Assembly: GCA_002683215.1 (NCBI GenBank)
Contig: NYSY01000150.1
Location: forward strand, 1 to 52,776
Source of the DNA: Planctomycetaceae bacterium
Lineage (GTDB): Bacteria > Planctomycetota > Phycisphaerae > Phycisphaerales > SM1A02
Length of the DNA stretch: 52,776 bases
Direction of reading: 5' to 3'
How positions within the stretch are numbered: position 1 is the first letter of the stretch; every line of letters starts with the position of its first letter. Both the position numbers and the translations under genes were made by a program. Of this stretch, positions 41,372 through 49,702 are shown in pieces. The notes under the pieces were generated by a model, which was not told where the DNA came from, made no database searches, and saw only the letters and a program-made list of their open reading frames with translations.

Positions 41372-42511
41372 TCACTTGACTCGCGTGGTCAGGAGCAGGC
41401 TCAGCGGTGGCTGCGATACCGTCGAGGGAAGGACGACCACCACGCCGGCGGCGGGAAGTCGCAATTCAAGGTCCGTCTCGATCATGCGTTCATCCACCGG
41501 TCCGGAGCTCGTCGTCGAGAACGTCCCACGAATCCGGCAGCGCAGGACATGGCCGGCTGGATCCCATCGGGGGTCGAGTTCGAGCACGACTTCGACGTCG
41601 TCGTGCGTTGCCGACACGCTGGTCCGCCGTCCGGGCACGAGGTCCGCGAGGGCTTCGAATCGCGGGCTCGCATCGGGTGCCCGGCGAATCGCCGCGATCG
41701 CGGTCGGGGAGTCCGGTGGGTGGGCGAGGCGGATCCGTTCGACCGCCGCGATCGGCATCCGAACGATCGAGATCGAGCATTCGACGCGATCCGGTCGCTG
41801 GATCCGGAGCGTCTCGAGCAGGCGGGCGACCTCGAGTTGAATGAACGCCGGCGCGACGACGAGGAGTGCATCCGGACGGATCCGGATGCGTCCGATCGAT
41901 CCGCCGACGTCGTACCAGTCATCTCGGGCGACCACGTCGCGAATCAGCTCCGTCAGCTCGGAGGCATCCTTGAACCGGGCCGGGCGGTCGACGTCGGCGG
42001 CCAGCAGTGGGGCCGATTCGATCAGGTCGGCGATGGGATGGAGGACCGGGCCGCCGGAGCCGGCGGTGGCGGCCCGCGCGGTCACGCGGAGGCCGTTCGG
42101 CGTGCCGTCGATGATCGGTCGTTCGTAGCCGCCGCCGATCGCGGCGAGCACCTGTTCGAGAACGATCATCATCGACCCGGGTCGGGCATCCACCTCCACC
42201 GTCTCGGTCCGGAGAATTCCGATCGTTTCGAGGGCCGCCCAGTCGGCATCGATCCGCAATTCACCGAGCTGTCCGAGCACCAGCAGGGCTTCGTCGAGTC
42301 GAAAGCTCCGCGCCGGCAGCGATACGCGAGTGCGTTCCGCCTCCTGAAGCCGTTCGAGCGCCTTGACGACCGGTGCGGGGCTGACGTGTGGTGGAGAGAT
42401 CGGCGTGGGAGGCGACGAGGGAGGCTCGGGCGACGGGGGATCGGAGGCCGGTGGGGCGGGCGGGGCGAACGCAAGCAGGAAGGCGACGAGGCTCGCGATC
42501 GGAAGGTTCAC
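41372..42511 (-). CDS. Exported protein with secretin N-domain-like region
   Basis: A 379-residue protein: signal peptide (about 1-22), a Pro/Ser-rich linker (23-45), then a segment with the secretin/TonB short N-terminal pattern (SFRLDEALLVLGQLGELRIDADWAAL and VEVDARPGSMMIVLEQVLAAIG, about 66-125). In secretins this precedes the ring domains. Further on, DIRDVV-like LTELIRDVVARDDWYDVGG and LLVVAPAFIQLEVARLLETLR (about 195-240) look like the N1/N3-type ring-building subdomains. No secretin barrel follows; the C-terminal part is beta-rich and ends at residue 379. It may be a dedicated accessory of a type II or IV machinery or a secretin relative that lost the barrel. The start overlaps the HD-GYP stop by 4 bases. 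Confidence 0.7.
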   Translation of the reverse strand: MNLPIASLVAFLLAFAPPAPPASDPPSPEPPSSPPTPISPPHVSPAPVVKALERLQEAERTRVSLPARSFRLDEALLVLGQLGELRIDADWAALETIGILRTETVEVDARPGSMMIVLEQVLAAIGGGYERPIIDGTPNGLRVTARAATAGSGGPVLHPIADLIESAPLLAADVDRPARFKDASELTELIRDVVARDDWYDVGGSIGRIRIRPDALLVVAPAFIQLEVARLLETLRIQRPDRVECSISIVRMPIAAVERIRLAHPPDSPTAIAAIRRAPDASPRFEALADLVPGRRTSVSATHDDVEVVLELDPRWDPAGHVLRCRIRGTFSTTSSGPVDERMIETDLELRLPAAGVVVVLPSTVSQPPLSLLLTTRVK

Positions 42512-43251
42512 CGCGTGCCCTCCGAGCCGAGATCGAGAATGGCCTCGATCCGCTCGACGTCCGCGGCGTCCGTGGTGGATTCCAAAAGAGCCTTGCGAGC
42601 GAGGGACATCGCTTCCGGAGTGAGCGGCCCGACCAGCGAAGCATGGCCCTCGCGGTCGTTGAGATGCTCGAGGATGGAGTCCAGCCGGCCGGTCCGATGC
42701 AGTTCCTCGAAGACTTCGACCGCACGCGGCTCGTACCAGGTGCCGGCGTGTTCACGAAGGTCCTCGATTGCGCAGGCCGCGGCATCCTCGCCGACGCCGT
42801 CGCGGTAGGGTCGGAGACTGGTCATCGCATCGAAGCCGTCGATCACCGTGAACCATCTCGCCGCGATCGGAATCGCCTCGCCGGCGAGACGGTCGGGATA
42901 GCCGGTGCCGTCGATTCGCTCGTGGTGACTCCGGATCACGTTCAGCACGAGCGGATCGCGCACGCCCATGCGTTGCACGCGTTCCCATCCGAGCACGGTG
43001 TGCGCCTTCATCGTCTCGTATTCCGCGTCGGTCAGACGGCCGGGCTTCGAGAGGATCTCGGCGGGAATGTCGATCTTGCCGATGTCGTGCAGGACGGCGC
43101 CCAGCATGAAGCCCATGACCGTGGCGACGGGCATCCGCTCCGCTTCCGCGACCGCCTGCGCGTACATCGTCACCCGCCAGGTGTGTGCGCCGGTACTCCG
43201 GTCCTTCAGCTCGACGATGCGGGCCAGTGCGTTGGCGAGTTCGAAATCCAC
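42508..43251 (-). CDS. HD-GYP domain phosphodiesterase
   Basis: A 247-residue stand-alone HD-GYP domain, expected to hydrolyse cyclic di-GMP. Residues: His23 in HTWRV, HD at 55-56 in LHDIGKIDIP, His84 in HTVLGWE, HH at 109-110 and GTGYP at 115-119 in SHHERIDGTGYPD, then the later DGFDAMTS and RPYR motifs. All catalytic positions are present. No receiver or sensor domain is attached, so regulation must come from partners. It is translationally coupled (4-base overlap) to the secretin-N-like gene downstream, suggesting a link between c-di-GMP and the envelope protein. Confidence 0.94.
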   Translation of the reverse strand: MDFELANALARIVELKDRSTGAHTWRVTMYAQAVAEAERMPVATVMGFMLGAVLHDIGKIDIPAEILSKPGRLTDAEYETMKAHTVLGWERVQRMGVRDPLVLNVIRSHHERIDGTGYPDRLAGEAIPIAARWFTVIDGFDAMTSLRPYRDGVGEDAAACAIEDLREHAGTWYEPRAVEVFEELHRTGRLDSILEHLNDREGHASLVGPLTPEAMSLARKALLESTTDAADVERIEAILDLGSEGTR

Positions 43252-43340
43252 GGATGAAGGGTAGCACGTGCCGCATCCGGACCGATGCGGAGACGGTGCG
43301 ATTCGCGACAGGTCGCGGCATCAACGGGCCTGCAACCGGA

Positions 43341-44090
43341 TCAGCAGGGGCGTGAAAGAATCGCCCGCCGGATCGGTACGAGGACGGACGGAATCAGGCG
43401 TTCCTCGACGAGGCGTTCGCCGTGCCCCGCGAGGCGTGCGAACATCGCGGGAAGATCTTCGAGCCGCCGAATGGGTCCGCTCGACCGTACGGTGAGATAC
43501 ACGCTGATGGGTTCATGGCCCTCGAGTCCCGGGATTCCGAGGCCACGGGCTGGACGGGACTTCACTTCGAAGAAGGCCTGCATCGTGGGGTCGTCTTCGA
43601 GGGAGATCCCGATGAAGGGCTGGGCCTCGACGAGCCGTTCGCGGTCGCGGTCGACGAGTTCCGCGAGGGGCGAGTTCGCGAGCAGCGCTTCGAAGACGAT
43701 TTCATCGCGATCTCGGTCGGCTTCGAAGTCGAAACCGAAGACGAGCTCCAGGTGGTCGAGATCGAGCGGGCTGATCGAGAGAAAATACGGCGAGATCTCG
43801 AGGATCTTCCGGTGCAGCTTGTACGCCTCTTCGAGCGAGGTCGGATTCACCGAGCCGCTTCGAAGCGTGGTCTGCCGAAGCGCGACCCATGAGTAGGTGC
43901 CGTCGGTGTCCTCGGATTCCAGGGCGCACTCGCCGTCGTACCGCTTCAAGCGTTCCATTCGGGGGAATTCACGCTGGATTCGACCGAACAGGTCGAGGAC
44001 CGACTCCCGCCCCGTGGGGACGTCCATGGTCAGCGCGATCTTCTGATTCAGGTAGAAGTCCGAGCAGAGGGTGGTGATGTCGGGATCCAC
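43341..44090 (-). CDS. Conserved hypothetical protein
   Basis: I know no functional name. From the chosen GTG start 44090 it has 249 residues, beginning VDPDITTLCSDFYLNQKIALTMDVPTG. It is soluble, with alternating segments such as TSLEEAYKLHRKILEISPYFL and DLDHLELVFGFDFEADRDRDEI. An ATG at 44180 would add 30 low-complexity residues; the shorter start is preferred because GGAG lies about 8 bases before GTG 44090. From memory, planctomycete proteins of similar start (ITxLC...NQKxAL) are widespread, which would make it lineage-conserved. It lies between the HD-GYP and DUF418 genes without overlap. Confidence 0.72.
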   Translation of the reverse strand: MDPDITTLCSDFYLNQKIALTMDVPTGRESVLDLFGRIQREFPRMERLKRYDGECALESEDTDGTYSWVALRQTTLRSGSVNPTSLEEAYKLHRKILEISPYFLSISPLDLDHLELVFGFDFEADRDRDEIVFEALLANSPLAELVDRDRERLVEAQPFIGISLEDDPTMQAFFEVKSRPARGLGIPGLEGHEPISVYLTVRSSGPIRRLEDLPAMFARLAGHGERLVEERLIPSVLVPIRRAILSRPC

Positions 44091-44229
44091 GGAGGAGGCT
44101 CCATCGTCGCCTCGACGCCCGAGGGGAGGAGCGGCCCTCCCGGTCTTCGGGCCGTCGACCTCGGTCGCGACAACGGCCAAGGTAGGGCCTGAACCGGGGT
44201 TGCCGGGGTCCTTGACGCGTTTTCCACGG

Positions 44230-45489
44230 TCAGGCGCGTGGTTTCTCGAATCTCGGGGCTCCGAGATAGGAACCGGCCCGCCAGAGCCATTCCATCGGCC
44301 CCATTCGGAATCGTCTCGACCAGGCCACGCAGCACGTCGACACCACGCAGTACACGAGCACGGCGGCGAGGAGCAGTTGCATCTCTCCGAGGCGCCCGAA
44401 CTGTGCGAAGCCCCAGAATGACATCAACGTGACGAACAACACGCTCTCGAAGAGATAGGCGGAGAGCGACATCCGCCCGACGGTCGCGAGGGTCTTCGCG
44501 CCGGGCATCCGTTGTGCGGCGCAGGCCCGGCCGACCACCCCGATGAGACCGATCGCCAGGACCGCCGACGCGATGTCGTGACCGGCGGAGATCGCCGCTT
44601 TCTGCACGACGCCGGGCTCGCCGAACTGGAGCAGGCCGGCGAGGGCCAGCTCGAGCGGAAGGCCGATCGCCACACCCCAGATCGCGAGGCGACCGAGGAG
44701 TGGTCGTCGATCCGGATCGAACAGGCCGATGTCGTGAAAGTACGAGCCCACGAGTACGAGGCCGAGGACGTGCCATCCGTAATTCAGGAAGAAGATCACG
44801 CTGGCAAAGCCCCAGGTCACGCTCCGGAAGAGGAACGCATCGGTCCACGGCCCTTCGCGATAGGCCGCGATCTCCGCGGGGATCCACTGGGGATGCGCTG
44901 GGTCGAAGTTCGCGGCCTGCATCGCCTCCAGGCCACGAAGCGTGAGATCGGGGGTGTCGGTCACCGCTGGTGCGAAGAGGGCGAGGAGGCCGAAGAGAAA
45001 GGTGCCGCACATCGAAACCGCAAGGCACCCGATCCCCAGCCACAGTCTGATCGTGGTGGGAATCTGGATCAGGAGAATCATGATCATCCCGACCAGTGCG
45101 TACTGGAAGAGGATGTCCCCGTACCACAGGAGACCGGCGTGCAGCAGGCCGAAGACCGCGAGAATCGCCATTCGACGCGCGAGGAATCCCGCGGCCCGAC
45201 CGGTCCGCTCGAGAAGCCGGGCGCGTTGCATCGCGATTCCGAATCCGAAGAGCACCGAGAAGATCGAGATGAACTTGAAGGAGAAGAAGCCGGTCACGAC
45301 GAACCGGGCGATCCCGTCCGCACCCTCCGCCGTGATGTCGGTCTGGCCGGACCCGACGGCGAGTGGAAGGCCGAAGAACCACGCGTTGACGACCACGATT
45401 CCGAAGAGCGAGAAACCCCGCAGCACGTCGATCGCGGAAATTCGTTCGGCGACGGGCAACGGTGATGGGATGGTGGATGCGTCCTTCAT
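44230..45489 (-). CDS. DUF418 family membrane protein (first copy)
   Basis: A 419-residue polytopic membrane protein of the YeiB/DUF418 type. After a short N-terminus the family start ISAIDVLRGFSLFGIVVVNAWFF (about 17-40) is followed by SFKFISIFSVLFGFGIAMQR (about 70-88) and RRMAILAVFGLLHAGLLWYGDILFQYALVG (about 104-133). Around eight TM segments follow, with the C-terminal MGPMEWLWRAGSYLG typical of the domain (family form GPxEWLWR). Function is not well known; the clan includes predicted acyltransferase-like membrane proteins. The next gene downstream is unrelated. A related second copy lies immediately upstream. Confidence 0.9.
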   Translation of the reverse strand: MKDASTIPSPLPVAERISAIDVLRGFSLFGIVVVNAWFFGLPLAVGSGQTDITAEGADGIARFVVTGFFSFKFISIFSVLFGFGIAMQRARLLERTGRAAGFLARRMAILAVFGLLHAGLLWYGDILFQYALVGMIMILLIQIPTTIRLWLGIGCLAVSMCGTFLFGLLALFAPAVTDTPDLTLRGLEAMQAANFDPAHPQWIPAEIAAYREGPWTDAFLFRSVTWGFASVIFFLNYGWHVLGLVLVGSYFHDIGLFDPDRRPLLGRLAIWGVAIGLPLELALAGLLQFGEPGVVQKAAISAGHDIASAVLAIGLIGVVGRACAAQRMPGAKTLATVGRMSLSAYLFESVLFVTLMSFWGFAQFGRLGEMQLLLAAVLVYCVVSTCCVAWSRRFRMGPMEWLWRAGSYLGAPRFEKPRA

Positions 45490-45553
45490 GGTCGAGGTTA
45501 CTCCGAACGGATCTTCGCAGATTTCAACGCTCGCGACGGGGCGTCCAAGCGGA

Positions 45554-46840
45554 TCAGTCGTCCGTGGAGCGACGGGAGGTCAGATCCACGAATCTTCCAT
45601 CGGCGCGGGCGTCAGGCCGTCGAATCGGTGGTCGTTGCAGGTAGGTGAACCAGCGCCAGCACCATTCGAAGGGCCCCAGCAGGAACCAGCGGTTCCAAAG
45701 GAGCCCGGCGGCCATGACCAGGCCGAAGACCGCGATCCCCACGCCGACCGCGGCGGCATTGCCCAGCGTGTCATACCAGCCGAGTCCCCAGGAACGGAAG
45801 ACCACGGCCAACAGGATCGATTCCAGCAGGTAGCCGGAGAGCGACATCCGGCCGAGGATCGCGAACGTTCCGGCGATCGGGAAGCGTCCCTTCTCCACGA
45901 GCGTGGTGATCAGGCCCGCGTATCCGATCGTCACCATTGCGGCGGCGATCGGATGAAGGAATGCCCAGGCGACCGGAGCGAATCCATCGCCACCCCGAAG
46001 ATGCGGCGGCAGGAAGCCGGCGAGTTCGAGAAAGAGACCGGCGGCCAGGCAGGGGAATGCGATCTGGTTTCGCCGGCCGGCATGTTCTTCACTGAAGAAA
46101 CCGAGGTCGCGAAGTGCAGTGCCGATCAGGACGAGGCCGAGGAGATACCAACCGTAGAAGCTGACGCCGTAGCTGATCGAGCTTCGCCAGTTTCGGAAGC
46201 GGGACTCGAAGCCTTCCGTGACTGGTGTCATGGCGGCCTCGTCCCGGAGCGGGTCGTTCGATTCGGCCTCGATGTTCGGAGGACCGGTTTCGGCGACGCT
46301 GGTCATGGCCGGTGCCACGGTCGCCGGCTGGTCGAGCCAGGACTGGAGCGGCCCTCGCGCCGCGAGGATCGCGGAAAACACCACGAGTCCCAGTCCCAGT
46401 CCCAACCGAACTCGGGTCGATCGGCCCAGAAGCGGAAGCGAGAGGAGGGCGATTCCGGCGAACACGAACAGAACGTCGCCGAAGAAGAGTCCGAGCCCAT
46501 GAAGCAGGCCCGCGGCGGCCAGCCAGCCGATTCGCCGGAGCTGGAATGGCCTGCTTGCCGCACCCGAGGCCGCGAGGCGAGCCTGCTGTGTGGCGAGCCC
46601 GAATCCGAAGAGCAGGGTGAACAGGCCGAGGAACTTGTAGTGGCCGAACACCAGGTCGAGGTAGGCGACGGTGGAGTCGGCGACCCCGCCATCGAGCGTC
46701 CAGGGGCCCTTGACGGCGCGGGAAATCGGCATCGCGAAGAATCTGACGTTCTCGATGACGATGCCCAGCAAGGCGACCCCGCGAATCACGTCGATCGCGG
46801 GGATCCGGCCGCGGCGTTCGATGGGGCGGGGGTGTTCGAT
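45554..46840 (-). CDS. DUF418 family membrane protein (second copy, start codon unclear)
   Basis: Same family as the neighbour: IPAIDVIRGVALLGIVIENVRFF, then YKFLGLFTLLFGFGLATQQ, LAAAGLLHGLGLFFGDVLFVFAG, and the C-terminal LGPFEWCWRWFTYL. The family start normally lies 10-20 residues before DVxRG, but in that interval the frame has no ATG, GTG, TTG or CTG. Options: an ATC codon at 46840 that has GGAG 6 bases upstream (used here, 428 residues); GTG 46987, which overlaps the HAD gene by about 98 bases; ATG 47086, overlapping it by 197; or GTG 46789, which cuts into the conserved region. A +1 frameshift from the upstream HAD gene is also conceivable. Function is not assigned beyond family. Confidence 0.8.
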   Translation of the reverse strand: MEHPRPIERRGRIPAIDVIRGVALLGIVIENVRFFAMPISRAVKGPWTLDGGVADSTVAYLDLVFGHYKFLGLFTLLFGFGLATQQARLAASGAASRPFQLRRIGWLAAAGLLHGLGLFFGDVLFVFAGIALLSLPLLGRSTRVRLGLGLGLVVFSAILAARGPLQSWLDQPATVAPAMTSVAETGPPNIEAESNDPLRDEAAMTPVTEGFESRFRNWRSSISYGVSFYGWYLLGLVLIGTALRDLGFFSEEHAGRRNQIAFPCLAAGLFLELAGFLPPHLRGGDGFAPVAWAFLHPIAAAMVTIGYAGLITTLVEKGRFPIAGTFAILGRMSLSGYLLESILLAVVFRSWGLGWYDTLGNAAAVGVGIAVFGLVMAAGLLWNRWFLLGPFEWCWRWFTYLQRPPIRRPDARADGRFVDLTSRRSTDD

Positions 46841-46889
46841 GTCGGTCTCCGAATCGACAGGTCGGTCCGTCCGGTGCGGGATGCCTTCT

Positions 46890-47618
46890 TCAGGATCTCG
46901 TCTGAAGGGGGCCGGCGGCGAGGGCGGTGTCGACCGCTTCCTGGAAGCGGGCGAGGTCCGAGAGGCCGGGGAGGAGGACGTCGGCACCGTGGGGGCGAAG
47001 CTGATCTTCGGTGAAACGACCGGTCGCGACCGCGATGACCCGGCAGCCGTTGTGGTGCGCACAGTCGATGTCCGCCGGGGTGTCACCGACGATCACCGTC
47101 TGGTGCGGTTCGACTTCGAGACCGAGCCGCTCGGCCGCCCGCCGGATCGCCACGGGCGGCAGACCGCGGCGGAGGTCCGCTTCGGAACCCCACGCACCGA
47201 AGCGGAAGTGATCGGGATCGAGGCCGGCGGCTTCGATCTTGAGGCGACCGGTCTCGGGGTAGTTGCCGGTGAGGAGCGCCGCCTCGAGGGTCGGGTGCTC
47301 GTGGACCCAGCGGGCGGCCTCGCCGGCGCCCTCGAGGGCGTAGACCGGAGACTCTTCCTCGATGATCCTCGCGAGGATCGCCCCGTAGGTCCTGCGGAAG
47401 CGGTCGTGGCCGTCCTCCTCGGCGTCGCGACCGAGTTGATCGAGCATCGCTCGCCAGATCAAAGGGTCGAGCCAGCCCGCGGTGTCCAGCTGCTCGTGAT
47501 CCACTTCGTCCCCGGGGTGTCGGGGCGGATGGAGCTCCTTCATCGCGAGCGACATGGATCTCGGCCCCGCACCGCCGCTGCGAAGGAGGGTGCCGTCGAT
47601 GTCGAAGAGGATCAGCAA
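46890..47618 (-). CDS. HAD-superfamily hydrolase, phosphatase-like
   Basis: A 242-residue HAD hydrolase. Motif I FDIDGT is at residues 5-10 from TTG 47618. Motif II is in [19 protein letters not shown], the motif III lysine region is less clear, and motif IV is [15 protein letters not shown]. The cap lies between I and II, as in phosphoglycolate-phosphatase-type enzymes. TTG 47618 is chosen because the motif-I strand [10 protein letters not shown] must start at the N-terminus and GGAG lies 8 bases upstream; no ATG or GTG fits. Longer frames run through sucC. It lies 37 bases after sucC on the same strand. Substrate unknown. Confidence 0.85.
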   Translation of the reverse strand: MLILFDIDGTLLRSGGAGPRSMSLAMKELHPPRHPGDEVDHEQLDTAGWLDPLIWRAMLDQLGRDAEEDGHDRFRRTYGAILARIIEEESPVYALEGAGEAARWVHEHPTLEAALLTGNYPETGRLKIEAAGLDPDHFRFGAWGSEADLRRGLPPVAIRRAAERLGLEVEPHQTVIVGDTPADIDCAHHNGCRVIAVATGRFTEDQLRPHGADVLLPGLSDLARFQEAVDTALAAGPLQTRS

Positions 47619-47655
47619 GATGTTCGCTCCGGTTCGTGGATCCGCTCGATCAGCT

Positions 47656-48852
47656 TCAGGCCACGGCGTCGCAGACCGCGGCCGCCGCTTCCGCGAGGTC
47701 GCCGGCGGTCCGCATGGTGGGAATCTCGGTCTTCGCATCCTCGAGGATGCGTCGGGCCGCATCGACCTCGGTGCCTTCGAGTCGCACCACGAGGGGGACT
47801 TCGAACCCGACTTCCTTGGCGGCGGCGACGATGGCGGAGGCGATGGTGTCGCACCGCATGATGCCACCGAAGATGTTCACGAGCACGCCGTTCACGCGTC
47901 CGTCGCCGAGGATGATCCGGAACGCCTCGGTCACCGACTCCTTGGTGGCGGAGCCACCCACGTCGAGGAAGTTCGCAGGCTCGCCGCCGTGCAGCTTCAC
48001 GATGTCCATCGTGCTCATCGCGAGTCCGGCGCCGTTGACCAGGCAGCCGATGGTGCCATCGAGGGCGACGTAGGAGAGCCCGGCCTCCTGGGCGCGGATC
48101 TCGGCGGGATTCTCTTCGGTGGGATCGTGCATCGCCTGGAGGTCGGGGTGTCGGAAGAGCGCGTTGTCGTCGAAGCCGAACTTCGCATCGATCGCGAGCA
48201 CGCGGCCGTCCGGCGCGCCCTCCGACGGCGGGGTCGCGATCAGGGGATTGATCTCGACGATGCTCGCGTCCGTCGACTCGTAGAGTTTCGCGAGCCGCTG
48301 CATGATCGACGCGGCCTGCTGGATCTGTCGGCCGTGGAATCCAAGGCGGGTCGCGAGGGCGCGGGCCTCGAACGCTTCCAGTCCGGTGCGGGGATCGATC
48401 GCGACCTTGAGAATGGCGTCCGGGTTCTCGTGGGCGACGGTTTCGATCTCGACGCCGCCTTCGGCGCTGGCGATCAGGGTGTTGACGCCGCGATTCCGGT
48501 CGAGGGTCACCGCGACGTAGTACTCCTTCTCGATGTCGACGCCGGCGGCGACGAGAAGTCGATTGACCTCGATGCCTTCCGGTCCGGTCTGGACCGAAAC
48601 CATCCGGTTGCCGAGCATGAAGGTCGCGGCTTCGCGGGCCTCGTCGACCGAGCGGACGAGCTTGACGAAGCCGGCCTTGCCTCGGCCGCCGGCATGCACC
48701 TGGGCCTTCACCACCACCAGGGTCTCGCCGGCGGCGAGCAGCTGCTCGGTCTCGGCGACCGCATCCTCCACGTTCTCGACCATGCGGCCGGCAGGGACGG
48801 GGATGCGGGCGTCGGCGAGGAGCTGTCGGGCCTGGTACTCGTGGATCTTCAT
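47656..48852 (-). CDS. sucC: Succinate-CoA ligase [ADP-forming] beta subunit
   Basis: Beta subunit of succinyl-CoA synthetase in the TCA cycle. The 398-residue protein starts [22 protein letters not shown] (ATP-grasp N-terminal helix). Then come [20 protein letters not shown], the ATP-grasp core EINPLIAT (about 205-212), and the C-terminal CoA-ligase domain with [28 protein letters not shown] and [11 protein letters not shown]. Length fits the family (about 390). The usual partner sucD is not next to it: downstream is a HAD hydrolase and upstream a 158-base gap. The open frame upstream of ATG 48852 is rejected. A -10-like TAATAT lies upstream. Confidence 0.97.
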   Translation of the reverse strand: MKIHEYQARQLLADARIPVPAGRMVENVEDAVAETEQLLAAGETLVVVKAQVHAGGRGKAGFVKLVRSVDEAREAATFMLGNRMVSVQTGPEGIEVNRLLVAAGVDIEKEYYVAVTLDRNRGVNTLIASAEGGVEIETVAHENPDAILKVAIDPRTGLEAFEARALATRLGFHGRQIQQAASIMQRLAKLYESTDASIVEINPLIATPPSEGAPDGRVLAIDAKFGFDDNALFRHPDLQAMHDPTEENPAEIRAQEAGLSYVALDGTIGCLVNGAGLAMSTMDIVKLHGGEPANFLDVGGSATKESVTEAFRIILGDGRVNGVLVNIFGGIMRCDTIASAIVAAAKEVGFEVPLVVRLEGTEVDAARRILEDAKTEIPTMRTAGDLAEAAAAVCDAVA

Positions 48853-48893
48853 GGCGGTCTCGGTCGTGGGTGATGTGGGTGGCGTGGAATCGG

Positions 48894-48929
48894 GGCTCCG
48901 TAGCCGGAACACCGGAGCCGTGCATATTA
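48894..48929 (-). promoter_or_regulatory. Possible sucC promoter and leader hairpin
   Basis: On the reverse strand TAATAT (48929-48924), unusually AT-rich for this window, is a likely -10 box about 72 bases before sucC. Just downstream CGGCTCC and GGAGCCG-like arms (GGCTCCG 48894-48900 with CGGAGCC 48913-48919 on the plus strand) could form a 7-bp leader stem. The -35 is not recognisable. Confidence 0.4.
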
Positions 48930-49010
48930 CTCGGAGCAGGACATGATTTCCCGTGTTCATGCGGGGGGAATCACGATGACCGGGGGATCCGTCCGCGGCG
49001 GTGGGGTGGG

Positions 49011-49676
49011 TCAGTCTTCGGCGACGCCCAGGCCGCGTGCCGCATCGATGATCCGCTTGATCCCGTCCGGATCCGGGACGTTCTGGATCCGGATGTCCGC
49101 CACCCCATCGCCGGCGGCGCTGTCGATCTCGAGATCGCCGATCCCGACGACTCGCTGCCAGAAGCTCTGGGTGATCCGGATGTTCCGGACGTGCTGGTGA
49201 AGGACTTCGGAGGTGCTCCGCATCACGATGCCCCGCTCGTCGATCGTGCGTCGGGAGGTGATCCGAAGACGATCCCACCGGTGGCCGAGCACGAAGATCC
49301 AGGTCATCCAACCCCCGCCCGCAAGCAGCACGGCGAGCCCGATCCACCACATCCAATGGGGAATGCTCGACGAGGTCAGTGCGAGAATCAGGAATCCGCC
49401 TCCGGTGAGGGTGGTCGCCGAGGAGGCGAGGCTCGCGATGGGGTGGCCCCGGACCAACGCGGGGCGGGCGACGCGGAGAAAGCGCTCTTCAGTGTCGGGG
49501 CGATCGGGTGAATCGGATGATGCCGTCATCGTGTCCGGGGGCGGTTCGGGCGCCGCCGCCGACTGGACGCGATTGACGTCGCCGCAGTAGGGACAGGCGA
49601 TCTTCTCGACGGTGGGGGCCGCGGGAAAGGACCGTTCGCAGGCATCGCAGACGATCTCGACGGGCTCGCGCATCAT
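49011..49676 (-). CDS. Membrane protein with N-terminal zinc ribbon and PH-like (bPH2) domain
   Basis: A 221-residue protein. N-terminal zinc-ribbon cysteines are at 10, 13, 28 and 31 (CDAC ... CPYC). After a linker, two hydrophobic segments lie at about 80-98 and 103-123. A bacterial PH-like domain follows, with RWDRLRITSRRTIDERGIVMRSTSEVLHQHVRNIRITQSFWQRV (the YdbS/bPH2 pattern L-T-x-x-R...E...V.L..I..I.) and IGDLEIDSAAGD. ATG 49676 or 49673 is preceded by GGAG; 49673 has the better spacing. It lies 26 bases after the aminotransferase gene. The usual role of such proteins is unknown. Confidence 0.78.
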   Translation of the reverse strand: MMREPVEIVCDACERSFPAAPTVEKIACPYCGDVNRVQSAAAPEPPPDTMTASSDSPDRPDTEERFLRVARPALVRGHPIASLASSATTLTGGGFLILALTSSSIPHWMWWIGLAVLLAGGGWMTWIFVLGHRWDRLRITSRRTIDERGIVMRSTSEVLHQHVRNIRITQSFWQRVVGIGDLEIDSAAGDGVADIRIQNVPDPDGIKRIIDAARGLGVAED

Positions 49677-49702
49677 CGTCTCCAGTGCGGTAACGCCGCG
49701 CC

